NCBI GenBank assembly: GCA_003481005.1
Contig: QUKC01000016.1
Location: 323-64,322 of the forward strand
From: Firmicutes bacterium TM09-10
Lineage (GTDB): Bacteria > Bacillota > Clostridia > Lachnospirales > Lachnospiraceae
Reading direction: 5' to 3'
DNA length: 64,000 bases
Program-made: the position numbers and the translations under genes
Shown here: piece by piece, positions 44,212 to 52,766 of the stretch
Numbering within the stretch: the stretch's first letter is position 1
Layout of the letters: the number at the start of each line of letters is the position of its first letter
The notes under the pieces: model-generated
What the model saw: only the letters and a program-made list of their open reading frames with translations
Databases searched by the model: none
What the model was told of the DNA's origin: nothing

Positions 44212-44276
44212 AAAATAGGACTTAAATCATTCAAACCCTTGTTTTATAAGGTTTCTCTTGATTTAGTCCTATTTTA
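44212..44276. terminator. Long inverted repeat, probable terminator or element end
   Basis: AAATAGGACTTAAATCA and TGATTTAGTCCTATTT are the outer arms, with AAACC/GGTTT inside and T/A runs on both sides. It could be a bidirectional terminator of the lost element. The 44277-44440 stretch after it shows nothing recognisable. Confidence 0.55.
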
Positions 44277-44444
44277 ACGTATGCCCCTTCAAGATTAAAG
44301 GCTTGCGGTAGGGAGAATTCTTCCAAGCCAGCAATTTTTTTAAGATAAATCGTTCCTCACATTTTTATTGGTGTTTTGCGTTCCATAATCACACTTTTAT
44401 TATATGCGAGATCCATGAAAATTACAACCGATTGTGCTTTTCTC

Positions 44445-44645
44445 CTATTTTTTGACAACACAGTGTTCCAACACTCGACGCAGCGGCTTATACAATACCA
44501 GCATCAGAACAAAATTGCTGACTCCGTGGATCATATCAAACGGGATTCCAGACACCCACCATGCAACTGCAGTATGGATTCCCCCGATAAACAGATAGGG
44601 AATCGAGCACATCGCTCCGAATCCAAGACCGAACGCTTTCTTCCT
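44445..44645 (-). pseudogene. C-terminal remnant of an ECF transporter S component
   Basis: Minus-strand frame KAFGLGFGAMCSIPYLFIGG, then IHTAVAWWVSGIPFDMIHGV and SNFVLMLVLYKPL, stop at 44445. The PFD-IIHG-SNF-YKPL pattern is typical of S components. About 65 codons remain and there is no start; it directly follows the corrinoid-activation gene, so a vitamin such as cobalamin is a reasonable guess for the lost substrate. Confidence 0.65.
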
Positions 44646-44647
44646 TT

Positions 44648-46354
44648 CTATTCATCAAACATCATATATTCCATATAAAATTCCTGAAATTTCGCACTCG
44701 ATCCAAGATTGATGGTCTTTGCCCGCTCTGCCAGTGCTGTTGCTTCTTTTTCCATCCCGCGGTCATGCAGAATCCTTACCGCACCCGCCAGTGCCGCGTT
44801 TCCGCAGATTTTAATACGGGACAGGTCAATTTTTGGAAAAAGTCCGATTCTTTCCGCGCTTTTGGCCGACATATAGGAGCCAAAGCCACCTGCCACATAC
44901 AGGCCTTCCAGCCCGGCAGCATCTATTTTTTCCTCCGCCAAAAGTGTTTCCATTCCTGCCCGGATCGCTCCCTTGGCAAGCTGAACCTCACGAATATCCT
45001 CTGCAGTCAGACCGACGTTTCCAGCAAAGCATACATCCTCTTCCAGATAACCGGTATCCTCCAGCAATCCGCTTTCCAGCAATCCTGCCACACCGTCGAT
45101 CACGCCGCTGCCGCAGATGCCTTCTGCTGTAGAAGCCTCCCTGTCGCCAATCACATGTACCTTCCAGCTGCCGTTTTCCCAGTTCACATGGTCAATGGCA
45201 CCTGCCACACCTCGCATGCCGCAGGAAAGCCCGGCGCCCTCAAAAGCCGGTCCCGCCGCTGTCGCGCAGCAGATCAGGCGTTCCTTATGAAACAGGACAA
45301 TCTCGCCGTTCGTCCCCACATCCACCATCAGCCGGGATCTGCCGCCGCGCGCGGCTGAGACGCCATCCATTTCTCCGCAGCTGACATTCGTGCCAATTGC
45401 TGCCTCAGCTTCTTTGCGGCTGCCGTCCGCTCCGGGTATGCGGTCCGTTTCTGTAAGACCCGATCCAAGAATCGCTGTCGTAATATCCGCACCGACAAAC
45501 GCAGACATGCAGCGCGGAAGATATACGTCTGCTTTCCGGCAGCTCAAATCCAGTGCTTCTCCTATCGTCCACCAGCCAAACAGCTCGTCCGCTTCAAACG
45601 GCGCCCTTGACAGGCATCTGGGATCCTTCTGCGTCAGGAAATACAGCATCGACGTATTTCCGGTAATGATAACTGTCTCAATGGCCTCTGCACTTTCTCC
45701 TGCGTGTTCTGCCAGCTCCGTAAGCAGGCACGACACTGCCTCCCGGACGATTGCCGCAAGTTTATCTGCTTTTCCCTCCAGAGAAGCTTCCATCCGGCTG
45801 ATGACATCCGCTCCGAACACGGACTGGGGATTCCATGCACCCATCGTTCCGACAGCCCTGCCTTCCCGATAGAGGACGGCTGCAATTGTCGTTGTACCGA
45901 TATCCACTGCCGCGCCGAGGTGACGGTAGAGCCGCGCTCCGGGCGCAGCTTCTGCAGACGGCGCAGCACTGGCGCGCTCTGACGGCTGTGCGGGCGACAT
46001 GCCGGCGGCGTTGGCAACTGGCGGCGCAGACGGCGTGCTTACACAAATCGTCTCATCCCCGTCTGCTTCCTGCCGCAACGCATCAATTTTCCCGTCCGGC
46101 ACTGCTTCCAGAAAGCAGGCAAGCCGGATTCCCTGCGCAAGACGCTCGGCTCCAAGAAGTTTTTGTTCCGTCTCGGACGGCGCTGCAAAACTTCCTTCCG
46201 CATACACCATACATTTCCCGCAGGCATGCCGTCCGCCGCAGGGCATCTCCACACCATGTGATTTTTTCAGCAAACTGCTGACTGTTGTTCCCAGCTCTGT
46301 GAAAAGAGCTTCTCCATTGATCCAAAAACGGATTTTTTCGCTGTTGTCTGTCAT
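44648..46354 (-). CDS. Corrinoid-activation / ferredoxin-ASKHA protein (RACE type, DUF4445)
   Basis: 568 residues. The N-terminal [2Fe-2S] domain has CGGRHACGKCMVYAEG and a later LAC; an Ala/Pro/Ser linker (about 110-145) joins an ASKHA ATPase-like core (AAVDIGTTTIAAVLY, VIITGNTSMLYFL, LMVDVGTNGEIVL, YVAGGFGSYM). Such proteins use ATP to reduce inactive cob(II)alamin in methyltransferase systems. The expected partners are missing: a methyltransferase fragment lies upstream and an ECF fragment downstream. The gene is visibly richer in GC than the flanking scar DNA. Confidence 0.9.
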   Translation of the reverse strand: MTDNSEKIRFWINGEALFTELGTTVSSLLKKSHGVEMPCGGRHACGKCMVYAEGSFAAPSETEQKLLGAERLAQGIRLACFLEAVPDGKIDALRQEADGDETICVSTPSAPPVANAAGMSPAQPSERASAAPSAEAAPGARLYRHLGAAVDIGTTTIAAVLYREGRAVGTMGAWNPQSVFGADVISRMEASLEGKADKLAAIVREAVSCLLTELAEHAGESAEAIETVIITGNTSMLYFLTQKDPRCLSRAPFEADELFGWWTIGEALDLSCRKADVYLPRCMSAFVGADITTAILGSGLTETDRIPGADGSRKEAEAAIGTNVSCGEMDGVSAARGGRSRLMVDVGTNGEIVLFHKERLICCATAAGPAFEGAGLSCGMRGVAGAIDHVNWENGSWKVHVIGDREASTAEGICGSGVIDGVAGLLESGLLEDTGYLEEDVCFAGNVGLTAEDIREVQLAKGAIRAGMETLLAEEKIDAAGLEGLYVAGGFGSYMSAKSAERIGLFPKIDLSRIKICGNAALAGAVRILHDRGMEKEATALAERAKTINLGSSAKFQEFYMEYMMFDE

Positions 46355-46483
46355 TTTTTATTCTGTCCTGTCAAATAGGCTCCAAACCGTCCGTTTTCTG
46401 CCTGTCCGTCAACAGCCCGGTCTCCTATTTGTCCTTTGCTTCATATGATGTCGGGGTCAAAAGCCCCCGACCTTGATGCCTGC

Positions 46484-46515
46484 GGATTGTTCCGTGCTGC
46501 GCACTCCCACAATCC
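46484..46515. repeat. Family C repeat, copy 2
   Basis: GGATTGTTCCGTGCTGCGCACTCCCACAATCC, the reverse complement of the core at 40203-40240. It directly follows the GTCGGGGTCAAAAGCCCCCGAC hairpin. Confidence 0.8.
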
Positions 46516-46516
46516 G

Positions 46517-46618
46517 GAGGTCTTCCTTATTGACTGCATTTCCAAAATGATATCCCATCGCACCGATAGATGCAAGCGGATTTGTCATCTCAGTCGCAGT
46601 GTTGCCGCAGAATAAAAT
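46517..46618 (-). pseudogene. Fragment of a UroD/MtaA-type corrinoid methyltransferase
   Basis: Minus-strand frame ILFCGNTATEMTNPLASIGA then MGYHFGNAVNKEDL matches the region of UroD-family methyltransferases with CGNT...G...GNAVD. The frame then runs into Family C repeat codons and stops. The fragment starts next to the trpS terminator. It fits the nearby corrinoid-activation gene functionally. Confidence 0.55.
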
Positions 46619-46665
46619 CAGGGCGTGCAAAAAATGATTTCTCATCCTTCACACGCCCTGATTAT
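46619..46665 (-). terminator. Terminator after trpS
   Basis: CAGGGCGTG and CACGCCCTG form a 9-bp stem with a 24-nt loop; ATTTTATT follows on the minus strand. Confidence 0.75.
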
Positions 46666-46708
46666 TTCCGATAATCCTTTATTTTCCCGTGAAACACGCA
46701 GCTATTTT

Positions 46709-47779
46709 TCATTCGCCCTTTAACAGGCTGCTGTCCTCGAAGTAATTGATCTTCATTGCTGCCTTGACATCCTTTAAGGTTTCCGCAGCCTTTGCTTCTG
46801 CAACCTCACTGCCCTTTTTCAGAATGTCGTAAACATCCGTCAGATGCTCTTCCCAGTATTTTCTTCTCTCACGGATCGGCGCAAGCTCAGACTGCATAAC
46901 GTTGTTTAAGAACTTCTTCACTTTGACGTCGCCCAGACCGCCCCGCTGATAATGTGCTTTCAATTCGTCCAGATTCTGGTAATCCGGTAAAAACTCTGCA
47001 AAATGCTCCGGTCTGCAGAACGCATCCAGATAAATAAATACAGGGTTGCCGTCCACGTTGCCGGGATCCTCCACACGCAAATGGTTCGGATCTGTGAACA
47101 TGCTCATAACCTTTTTCTTTACATCTGCTTCTGTGTCGGACAGATAGATACAGTTGCCAAGGGATTTGCTCATCTTCGCCTTGCCGTCGATGCCGGGCAG
47201 TCTTAAGCATGCCTTATTGGAGGGCAGGATGATCTCAGGCTCTGTCAGGGTGTCCCCGTAAACGCTGTTGAACTTATGTACGATTTCCTTACACTGTTCC
47301 AGCATAGGCAGCTGGTCTTCGCCAACCGGAACAGCAGTTGCACGGAATGCAGTAATGTCCGCAGCCTGGCTGATGGGATAGCAGAAAAATCCAACCGGAA
47401 TGCTTGCTTCGAAATTACGCATCTGGATCTCTGCTTTCACGGTAGGGTTTCTCTGTACTCTGGAAACCGTTACCAGATTCATATAGTAAAAGGTCAGCTC
47501 TGTCAGCTCCGGAACCATGGACTGAATGAAAATCGTTGCCTTTTCCGGATCAAGGCCGCATGCCAGATAATCCAGCGCCACCTGTAAAATGTTCTGACGT
47601 ACCTTTTCCGGATGCTCTGCATTGTCTGTCAACGCCTGTGCATCCGCAATCATAATATAAATCTCGTCAAACTGACCGGAATTCTGCAGTCTTACACGCT
47701 CCTTCAAAGAGCCTACATAATGGCCCACATGAAGACGTCCTGTGGGGCGATCCCCCGTTAAAATAATCTTTTTGCTCAT
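46709..47779 (-). CDS. trpS: Tryptophanyl-tRNA synthetase
   Basis: 356 residues of the class I enzyme that charges tRNA-Trp. ATP-binding HVGH (TGRLHVGHYVGS) and KMSKS (KAKMSKSLGN) are both present. Its length is near the usual 330-350. The start MSKKIILTG follows GAGAGGGACAGG. The leader is short with no T-box elements, so regulation by tRNA is not apparent. Confidence 0.97.
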   Translation of the reverse strand: MSKKIILTGDRPTGRLHVGHYVGSLKERVRLQNSGQFDEIYIMIADAQALTDNAEHPEKVRQNILQVALDYLACGLDPEKATIFIQSMVPELTELTFYYMNLVTVSRVQRNPTVKAEIQMRNFEASIPVGFFCYPISQAADITAFRATAVPVGEDQLPMLEQCKEIVHKFNSVYGDTLTEPEIILPSNKACLRLPGIDGKAKMSKSLGNCIYLSDTEADVKKKVMSMFTDPNHLRVEDPGNVDGNPVFIYLDAFCRPEHFAEFLPDYQNLDELKAHYQRGGLGDVKVKKFLNNVMQSELAPIRERRKYWEEHLTDVYDILKKGSEVAEAKAAETLKDVKAAMKINYFEDSSLLKGE

Positions 47780-47885
47780 ATGCCTGTCCCTCTCGCTTCT
47801 CCTGGGATACCGCAGCACTGTCTGAAGCCTGCCGCATCCTGATAACCCTGCAGTCTGTTGATTTCCACAGCTGCAGCTCTTTCCA

Positions 47886-47914
47886 ATTATATCCCGTAAA
47901 AAGCACAGAGTCAA
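47886..47914 (-). promoter_or_regulatory. Promoter of trpS
   Basis: TTGACT (47909-47914), 17 bp, TATAAT (47886-47891). The -35 box lies inside one arm of the upstream gene terminator. Confidence 0.85.
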
Positions 47915-47944
47915 CAGTTGCGTAGATTCGCATCTGTTGACTCT
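47907..47944 (-). terminator. Terminator after the cation ATPase, overlapping the trpS promoter
   Basis: AGAGTCAACAG and CTGTTGACTCT form a perfect 11-bp stem; GTGCTTTTT follows on the minus strand. Confidence 0.8.
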
Positions 47945-47960
47945 GAAGTTTACGTTACAG

Positions 47961-50594
47961 TTATCTCGTACTGCGCCGCTGGATCCACTTTACAAGCTCC
48001 ACGACGGGAACTACCAGCACACTCAAAAGAAGTGCAACAAGATACTCTAAAGGCTCCACACTCGTAAAACCGAATGCTCCGGCAAGCAACGGGATCTCAC
48101 ACACTGCAGTGGTTGCAAGCAGGGAAACCGCTGCTGCTCCAAACAGAAGCCGGTTTTTCGAGCCAAGACGGAAAATACTTCCTCTCTGGGAACGCATATT
48201 CATGCTGTGGAAAATTTCCGCCATTGACATTGTAACAAAGGCCATCGTAGTGCCATGGGCGCTGTTTGTGATGGTCCACTCTCCGGTTTCCATGAAATGT
48301 CCGATAAAATAGGAAACCATGACAAGTGCGGTTACCAAAAGTCCCTGATAAGCAATATCAAAGCCCATTCCATCCGCAAAAATACCGGCCTTCGCATCCC
48401 TGGGTCTGCGCTTCATAATGTCCGGCTCTGCCTTTTCCGTACCCAGCGCCAGCGCCGGGAAGCAGTCCGTTACAAGATTGATCCACAGAAGATGCACCGG
48501 CTGCAGAATCGTAAAGCCCAGGAGTGTCGCAAAGAAAATACTCAGCACTTCACTCATATTGGAGCCTAACAGAAACTGGATTGCCTTCCGGATGTTGTCA
48601 TAGATTCTGCGGCCCTCTTCCACCGCGCCGACAATCGTTGCAAAATTATCGTCCGCCAGCACCATATCTGCCACATTTTTGGTAACGTCCGTTCCTGTGA
48701 TACCCATTCCGATGCCGATGTCCGCAGCCTTGATGGAGGGCGCGTCGTTAACGCCGTCACCGGTCATTGCCGTCACATAGCCGGCATTTCTCCAGGCGTT
48801 TACGATACGGGTCTTGTGCTCTGGCTGTACGCGGGCATAAACGCTGATGTTCTGAAACTTCTCTGCAAATTCTGCATCGTCCATTTTTTCCAGCTCTGCT
48901 CCCGTCACTGCCAGGCTGCCATCCTGTAAAATACCAAGCTCTCTTGCGATCGCTGCTGCCGTATCCACATGGTCGCCCGTGATCATAACCGGTCGGATCC
49001 CCGCTTCCCGACATTCGTCAATTGCTGCCTTTACCTCCGGGCGCACCGGATCGATCATGCCGCACAGTCCCAAAAAGCAAAGCTCCTGCTCCAGCAGATC
49101 CGCATCCTCACTTTCCGGCTTTTTCGTCCAGACTCTCTGTCCGCATGCCAGCACACGCAGTGCCCGGTCTGCCATGGACTTATTTGCCTGCAGAACCTTT
49201 TTCCGATATTCTTCTGTCATGGGCAGAAGCTGTCCATCCTCCAGATAAAACCCACAACGAGTGAGAACCACATCCGGCGCCCCTTTTGTAAACTGAATAT
49301 AATCGTCCTTGCGTTTATGGATCGTGGACATCATTTTCCGTCCGGAATCAAAGGGAGCCTCCAGCACACGGGGCATACTCTGTTTTAAAAGATTCTTATC
49401 CTGCCCGATCCTGCTCGCCCAGGCAACCAGGGCAGCCTCCGTCGGTTCACCTGTCACACTGCCGTCTGCATCCAGCTCTGCGTCACTGCACAGTGCCATT
49501 GCTGCCGAAAGCTCCTGCTCCTTTACTCCGAAGGAATCTACAACTGTCATCTGGTTCTGGGTCAGCGTTCCGGTCTTATCCGAACAGATCACCTGGGCAC
49601 AGCCAAGGGTTTCCACTGCTGTCAGCCGGCGGATGATCGCGTTTCGTTTTGACATGTTCGTTACACCGATGGAAAGTACCACTGTCACAACTGCCGCAAG
49701 TCCTTCCGGGATCGCCGCCACTGCAAGGGAAACCGCGATCATAAAGGAGTTCAGTGCGACCTCAAAATTCAGGCTGCCTGCCCGGATCATCTGAATTGCA
49801 AAAACCAGTACGCAGATTCCGATCACCAGCTTTGTCAACACCTTCGAAAGCTGTGTCAGTTTTCTCTGCAGCGGTGTCTGTCCTTCCTGTGCCTGAGACA
49901 GAGCATCCGCAATTTTTCCCATTTCCGTATCCATACCGGTGGCCGTCACGACTGCCACAGCACGTCCATATACGATCGTGCTTCCCATATAGACCATATT
50001 TTTACGGTCGCCCAGGGGCACATCCCGTTCCCCGTCTGCCAAAAAGATCTGATCGATCAGCTTCGTGACCGGCACGGATTCTCCTGTCAGTGCAGCTTCC
50101 TCTGCTTTCAGGCTTGCGCTTTCCAGAATCCTTGCATCCGCCGGAACCGCATCCCCTGCTTCCAGACAGATGATATCCCCCACCACAAGGTCTTTGCTCA
50201 AAATCGAGGACATTTTCCCGTCCCGCACAACCTTCGAGGTGGCTGCTGCCATGTCCTGCAGCGCTTCGATGGCCTTTTCCGCCTTGCTTTCCTGATACAC
50301 ACCCAGCACGGCATTGATCAGCACCACTGCCAGAATAATAATGACATCCGCAAAGCTGTCATTTTCCAGAACTGCAAGCACACCGCTGATGGCCGCTGCC
50401 GCCAGCAGGATCACAATCATCGGATCTGCCACCTGTTCTGCAAACCGGCGCAGCAGGGACTTTCCCTTCGCCGCCTTTAACTCGTTCGCCCCGTTCTGCA
50501 AAAGCCGCTCTGCCGCTTCTTTTTCTGTCAAGCCGCTTTTTTGGCTGTTAAGCTCCTGCAGTACCTGTTGTGAGTCTTCACAATAATACTTCAT
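47961..50594 (-). CDS. P2-type cation (Ca/Mn) transporting ATPase
   Basis: 877 residues. The actuator motif TGESVPVTK, membrane motif PEGLAAVVT, phosphorylation site DKTGTLTQN, KGAPDVVL and hinge TGDGVNDAPSIKAADIG are in order, with about ten helices: a SERCA-like P2A pump. Calcium is the textbook ion of the family. The probable manganese riboswitch in its leader argues that this one exports manganese as well or instead. GGGAGG precedes the ATG; single-gene unit. Confidence 0.93.
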   Translation of the reverse strand: MKYYCEDSQQVLQELNSQKSGLTEKEAAERLLQNGANELKAAKGKSLLRRFAEQVADPMIVILLAAAAISGVLAVLENDSFADVIIILAVVLINAVLGVYQESKAEKAIEALQDMAAATSKVVRDGKMSSILSKDLVVGDIICLEAGDAVPADARILESASLKAEEAALTGESVPVTKLIDQIFLADGERDVPLGDRKNMVYMGSTIVYGRAVAVVTATGMDTEMGKIADALSQAQEGQTPLQRKLTQLSKVLTKLVIGICVLVFAIQMIRAGSLNFEVALNSFMIAVSLAVAAIPEGLAAVVTVVLSIGVTNMSKRNAIIRRLTAVETLGCAQVICSDKTGTLTQNQMTVVDSFGVKEQELSAAMALCSDAELDADGSVTGEPTEAALVAWASRIGQDKNLLKQSMPRVLEAPFDSGRKMMSTIHKRKDDYIQFTKGAPDVVLTRCGFYLEDGQLLPMTEEYRKKVLQANKSMADRALRVLACGQRVWTKKPESEDADLLEQELCFLGLCGMIDPVRPEVKAAIDECREAGIRPVMITGDHVDTAAAIARELGILQDGSLAVTGAELEKMDDAEFAEKFQNISVYARVQPEHKTRIVNAWRNAGYVTAMTGDGVNDAPSIKAADIGIGMGITGTDVTKNVADMVLADDNFATIVGAVEEGRRIYDNIRKAIQFLLGSNMSEVLSIFFATLLGFTILQPVHLLWINLVTDCFPALALGTEKAEPDIMKRRPRDAKAGIFADGMGFDIAYQGLLVTALVMVSYFIGHFMETGEWTITNSAHGTTMAFVTMSMAEIFHSMNMRSQRGSIFRLGSKNRLLFGAAAVSLLATTAVCEIPLLAGAFGFTSVEPLEYLVALLLSVLVVPVVELVKWIQRRSTR

Positions 50595-50622
50595 TCTTTT
50601 TCCTCCCGATGGTGTTTTTCGT

Positions 50623-50664
50623 ACAATAGATCTCTCACTTCGTGATCGCTCTATTGTCTTGAAT
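50623..50664. repeat. Family A-like palindrome, diverged copy 5
   Basis: ACAATAGA..TCTATTGT with CAC-TTC-GTG centre and the CTTGAAT tail. It lies 28 nt before the ATPase start. Confidence 0.7.
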
Positions 50665-50713
50665 CACAAAAGACCCAAATACTGCTTTTCAAAAAGAAAA
50701 CAGTATCTGAGTC
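50665..50713 (-). terminator. Leader terminator of the cation ATPase
   Basis: GACTCAGATACTG pairs with CAGTATTTGGGTC (G-U pairs allowed) around TTTTC..GAAAA, followed by TTTTG. It sits between the aptamer and the coding region, so it is the likely riboswitch expression platform. Confidence 0.7.
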
Positions 50714-50856
50714 TCGCAATTTAAAACAAGCCAGATCGGCACGGGATCGGGGTTGTTGACTTGTTACGCTGATGCAAAGGCGATCCGCCGGCTCTGTTCC
50801 ATTCCGGCAGCTGCACTTGCTGCGCTCGCTACTCCCTCACAGGGAATTTTGTTTAG
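50714..50856 (-). promoter_or_regulatory. Probable yybP-ykoY (manganese) riboswitch
   Basis: The transcript reads GAGGGAGTAGCGAGCGCAGC near its 5' end and later ACAAGTCAACAACC, then GGCTTG. These match the two conserved segments of the yybP-ykoY aptamer (GGGGAGUAGC and GUCAACA), which senses manganese. It precedes a P-type ATPase, a known target class, and is followed by a terminator hairpin. Confidence 0.75.
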
Positions 50857-50861
50857 CAGTA

Positions 50862-50890
50862 AGGTTATCATATGCAAAGTCTTCTGTCAA
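50862..50890 (-). promoter_or_regulatory. Promoter of the riboswitch-ATPase transcript
   Basis: TTGACA (50885-50890), 17 bp, TAACCT (50862-50867), giving a leader of about 260 nt. Confidence 0.75.
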
Positions 50891-50960
50891 TATACCTGCC
50901 GATAAAGTTTTGGTGAATTTTTTGTCCGCTTTGGCAACTGTCTGACCGGAACGTCTGCAC

Positions 50961-52712
50961 TTACAGCCGTTCCACCAATACGCCGCCTGCCCGCAGCACC
51001 CCATTCTCATAACCTCTTGCAAACAGCACGCTGCCCTCTGTCTCCACATCGGTCTCTTTTCCGGATGCGTTCAACACAACCCGGAGCCTGCTGCCCTCTG
51101 CCCCGGTTTTGACATATTCCACCACCCGGTCAGAGCTGTTATTATTTTCAAATGTGATTTCCATGCTGCGGGCCGCAGGCTCTTTTCGAAGGGCTATCAG
51201 CTGCTTTACCTGCTCCGTAATCTCTGCATAGTTTCCCTGTTCGATCTGATCCCAGGGCATACAGCGTCTGCAATCCGGGTCAGCGCCGCCCTCTATCGCG
51301 ATTTCCGTCCCATAATAGATACAGGGACTTCCAGGCATTGTAAATAGCATTGCAAGCTGCTGGAAAAAGAGATCCTGATTTCCACCTGTCTGATGGATCA
51401 GCCGATCTGTATCATGGGAATCCAGAAGGTTAAACAAAACCTCTGTCGTCTGACGCATATAACGCACCAGATTTTCATGAATCGCCTCTTCCAAATCCGA
51501 TTTCGTCTTTTCCGGCTGATACCAAAACTCCCGGATGGATGCCGCAAAGGGATAGTTCATAACGGCGTCGAATTCGTCCCCGCCAAGCCACGGCATTGCG
51601 TCATGCCAGATTTCCCCCAGCAGATAAAAATCCGGTTTTAACTGCTTTGTCATCTGCCGCAGCTCACGGCAAAACAGATGGGAAATTTCGTTTGCAACAT
51701 CTAACCGAAGTCCGTCAATGTCAAAGGTCTCGATCCAATAACGAACCGTATCCAAAAAGTAGTCCCGCACCTTTTTTTCACTCGTATTGAGCTTTGGCAT
51801 CCGCTCCGCAAAGGCAAAGGAATAATAGCGTCCATCCCGGGTGCTGCCCTCCTGCTCCCGACAGGGCCAGCGATTGATCATAAACCAGTCATAATAGGGG
51901 GACTTGGGCCCCTTTTCCATCACATCCCGCCACGGTAAAAAGTTACTGCCGCAATGGTTGAATACACCGTCCAACATCACGCGGATGCCTCTGTCATGGG
52001 CCTCCTTAACGAGCAGCTTCATAGTCTTTTCATCTCCGAAGCCCGGATCGATCTTCCGGTAATCTGTCGTATCATATTTATGACTTGAGGGAGATTCAAA
52101 CACCGGCGTCAGATACAGTCCGGTAATACCAAGCTCCTGTAAATAAGGAAGCTTCTGACGAATTCCATCCAGATCGCCGCCGTAAAAATCGAGATTACTT
52201 ACGGTATGGTATCCCCAGGGCTTTACCCAGTCCGGATCATTTTCTTTGTTGCCGTTGCAAAAGCGCTCCGGAAAAATCTGATACCAGACCGTCTCCCGCA
52301 CCCACTTTGGCGTCACGTTGATATCCACCGAATTCATCCACGGAAACGTAAAGCACTGTCCCAGCTGTCCGTTTTTCACATCCTCTGGCGAATGAAAGCC
52401 ATCCTCAAAATAAAAAACCCGTTCTGCTCCTGCCTGCAGCTCGAAGAAATACCGGCACCGTTTATAGGGAGGCTGCACGGGAATTTCCCACCAGAGGTGC
52501 TTGGGCAGACGCATTTTTGTCACGATCTCCTCCCGGCTGCCTTCCCAGGCCTCATTTCCGCCCAGAATACCGGTAGAAAACGGGTCGCCGTAATGAATCC
52601 AAACCTGTTCCACTTCTTCTCCGGTCTGCAGACCTACCATCAAAATTTCCTCATCCAATGCATAACAAAACTGCTGTGACGCTCTATGATAAACCGCTTC
52701 TAAATGAATCAT
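50961..52712 (-). CDS. GH13 cyclomaltodextrinase/neopullulanase-like enzyme
   Basis: 583 residues, no signal peptide. The first about 120 residues form the N-terminal beta domain (CBM34-like) typical of cyclomaltodextrinases and neopullulanases. GH13 blocks: DGVFNHCG, GLRLDVANE, GEIW (acid/base Glu) and LLDSHDTDR. It hydrolyses alpha-1,4-glucans or cyclodextrins in the cytoplasm. AAGGAGGTC precedes the ATG. A TrmB-type regulator lies 54 bp upstream in the same direction and may control it. Confidence 0.92.
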   Translation of the reverse strand: MIHLEAVYHRASQQFCYALDEEILMVGLQTGEEVEQVWIHYGDPFSTGILGGNEAWEGSREEIVTKMRLPKHLWWEIPVQPPYKRCRYFFELQAGAERVFYFEDGFHSPEDVKNGQLGQCFTFPWMNSVDINVTPKWVRETVWYQIFPERFCNGNKENDPDWVKPWGYHTVSNLDFYGGDLDGIRQKLPYLQELGITGLYLTPVFESPSSHKYDTTDYRKIDPGFGDEKTMKLLVKEAHDRGIRVMLDGVFNHCGSNFLPWRDVMEKGPKSPYYDWFMINRWPCREQEGSTRDGRYYSFAFAERMPKLNTSEKKVRDYFLDTVRYWIETFDIDGLRLDVANEISHLFCRELRQMTKQLKPDFYLLGEIWHDAMPWLGGDEFDAVMNYPFAASIREFWYQPEKTKSDLEEAIHENLVRYMRQTTEVLFNLLDSHDTDRLIHQTGGNQDLFFQQLAMLFTMPGSPCIYYGTEIAIEGGADPDCRRCMPWDQIEQGNYAEITEQVKQLIALRKEPAARSMEITFENNNSSDRVVEYVKTGAEGSRLRVVLNASGKETDVETEGSVLFARGYENGVLRAGGVLVERL

Positions 52713-52766
52713 GCTCAGACCTCCTTTTTCCAGGCCGCATCCTTTTACACTGCAGCCGATCTCATT

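Larger units (their letters stand above)
46355..46708. other. Gap with repeats and a gene fragment
   Basis: 354 bp between trpS and the corrinoid-activation gene. It holds GGACAG before the latter start, a GTCGGGG..CCCCGAC hairpin (46449-46471), a Family C repeat, the methyltransferase fragment and the trpS terminator. No intact gene or clear promoter seen. Confidence 0.6.

Noticed and set aside
47780..47960. T-box riboswitch before trpS
   Set aside because: The leader from the promoter to the start is short and lacks the T-box sequence and antiterminator.
7244..50664. Family A repeats as a CRISPR array
   Set aside because: Copies are kilobases apart, with no spacers and no cas genes.
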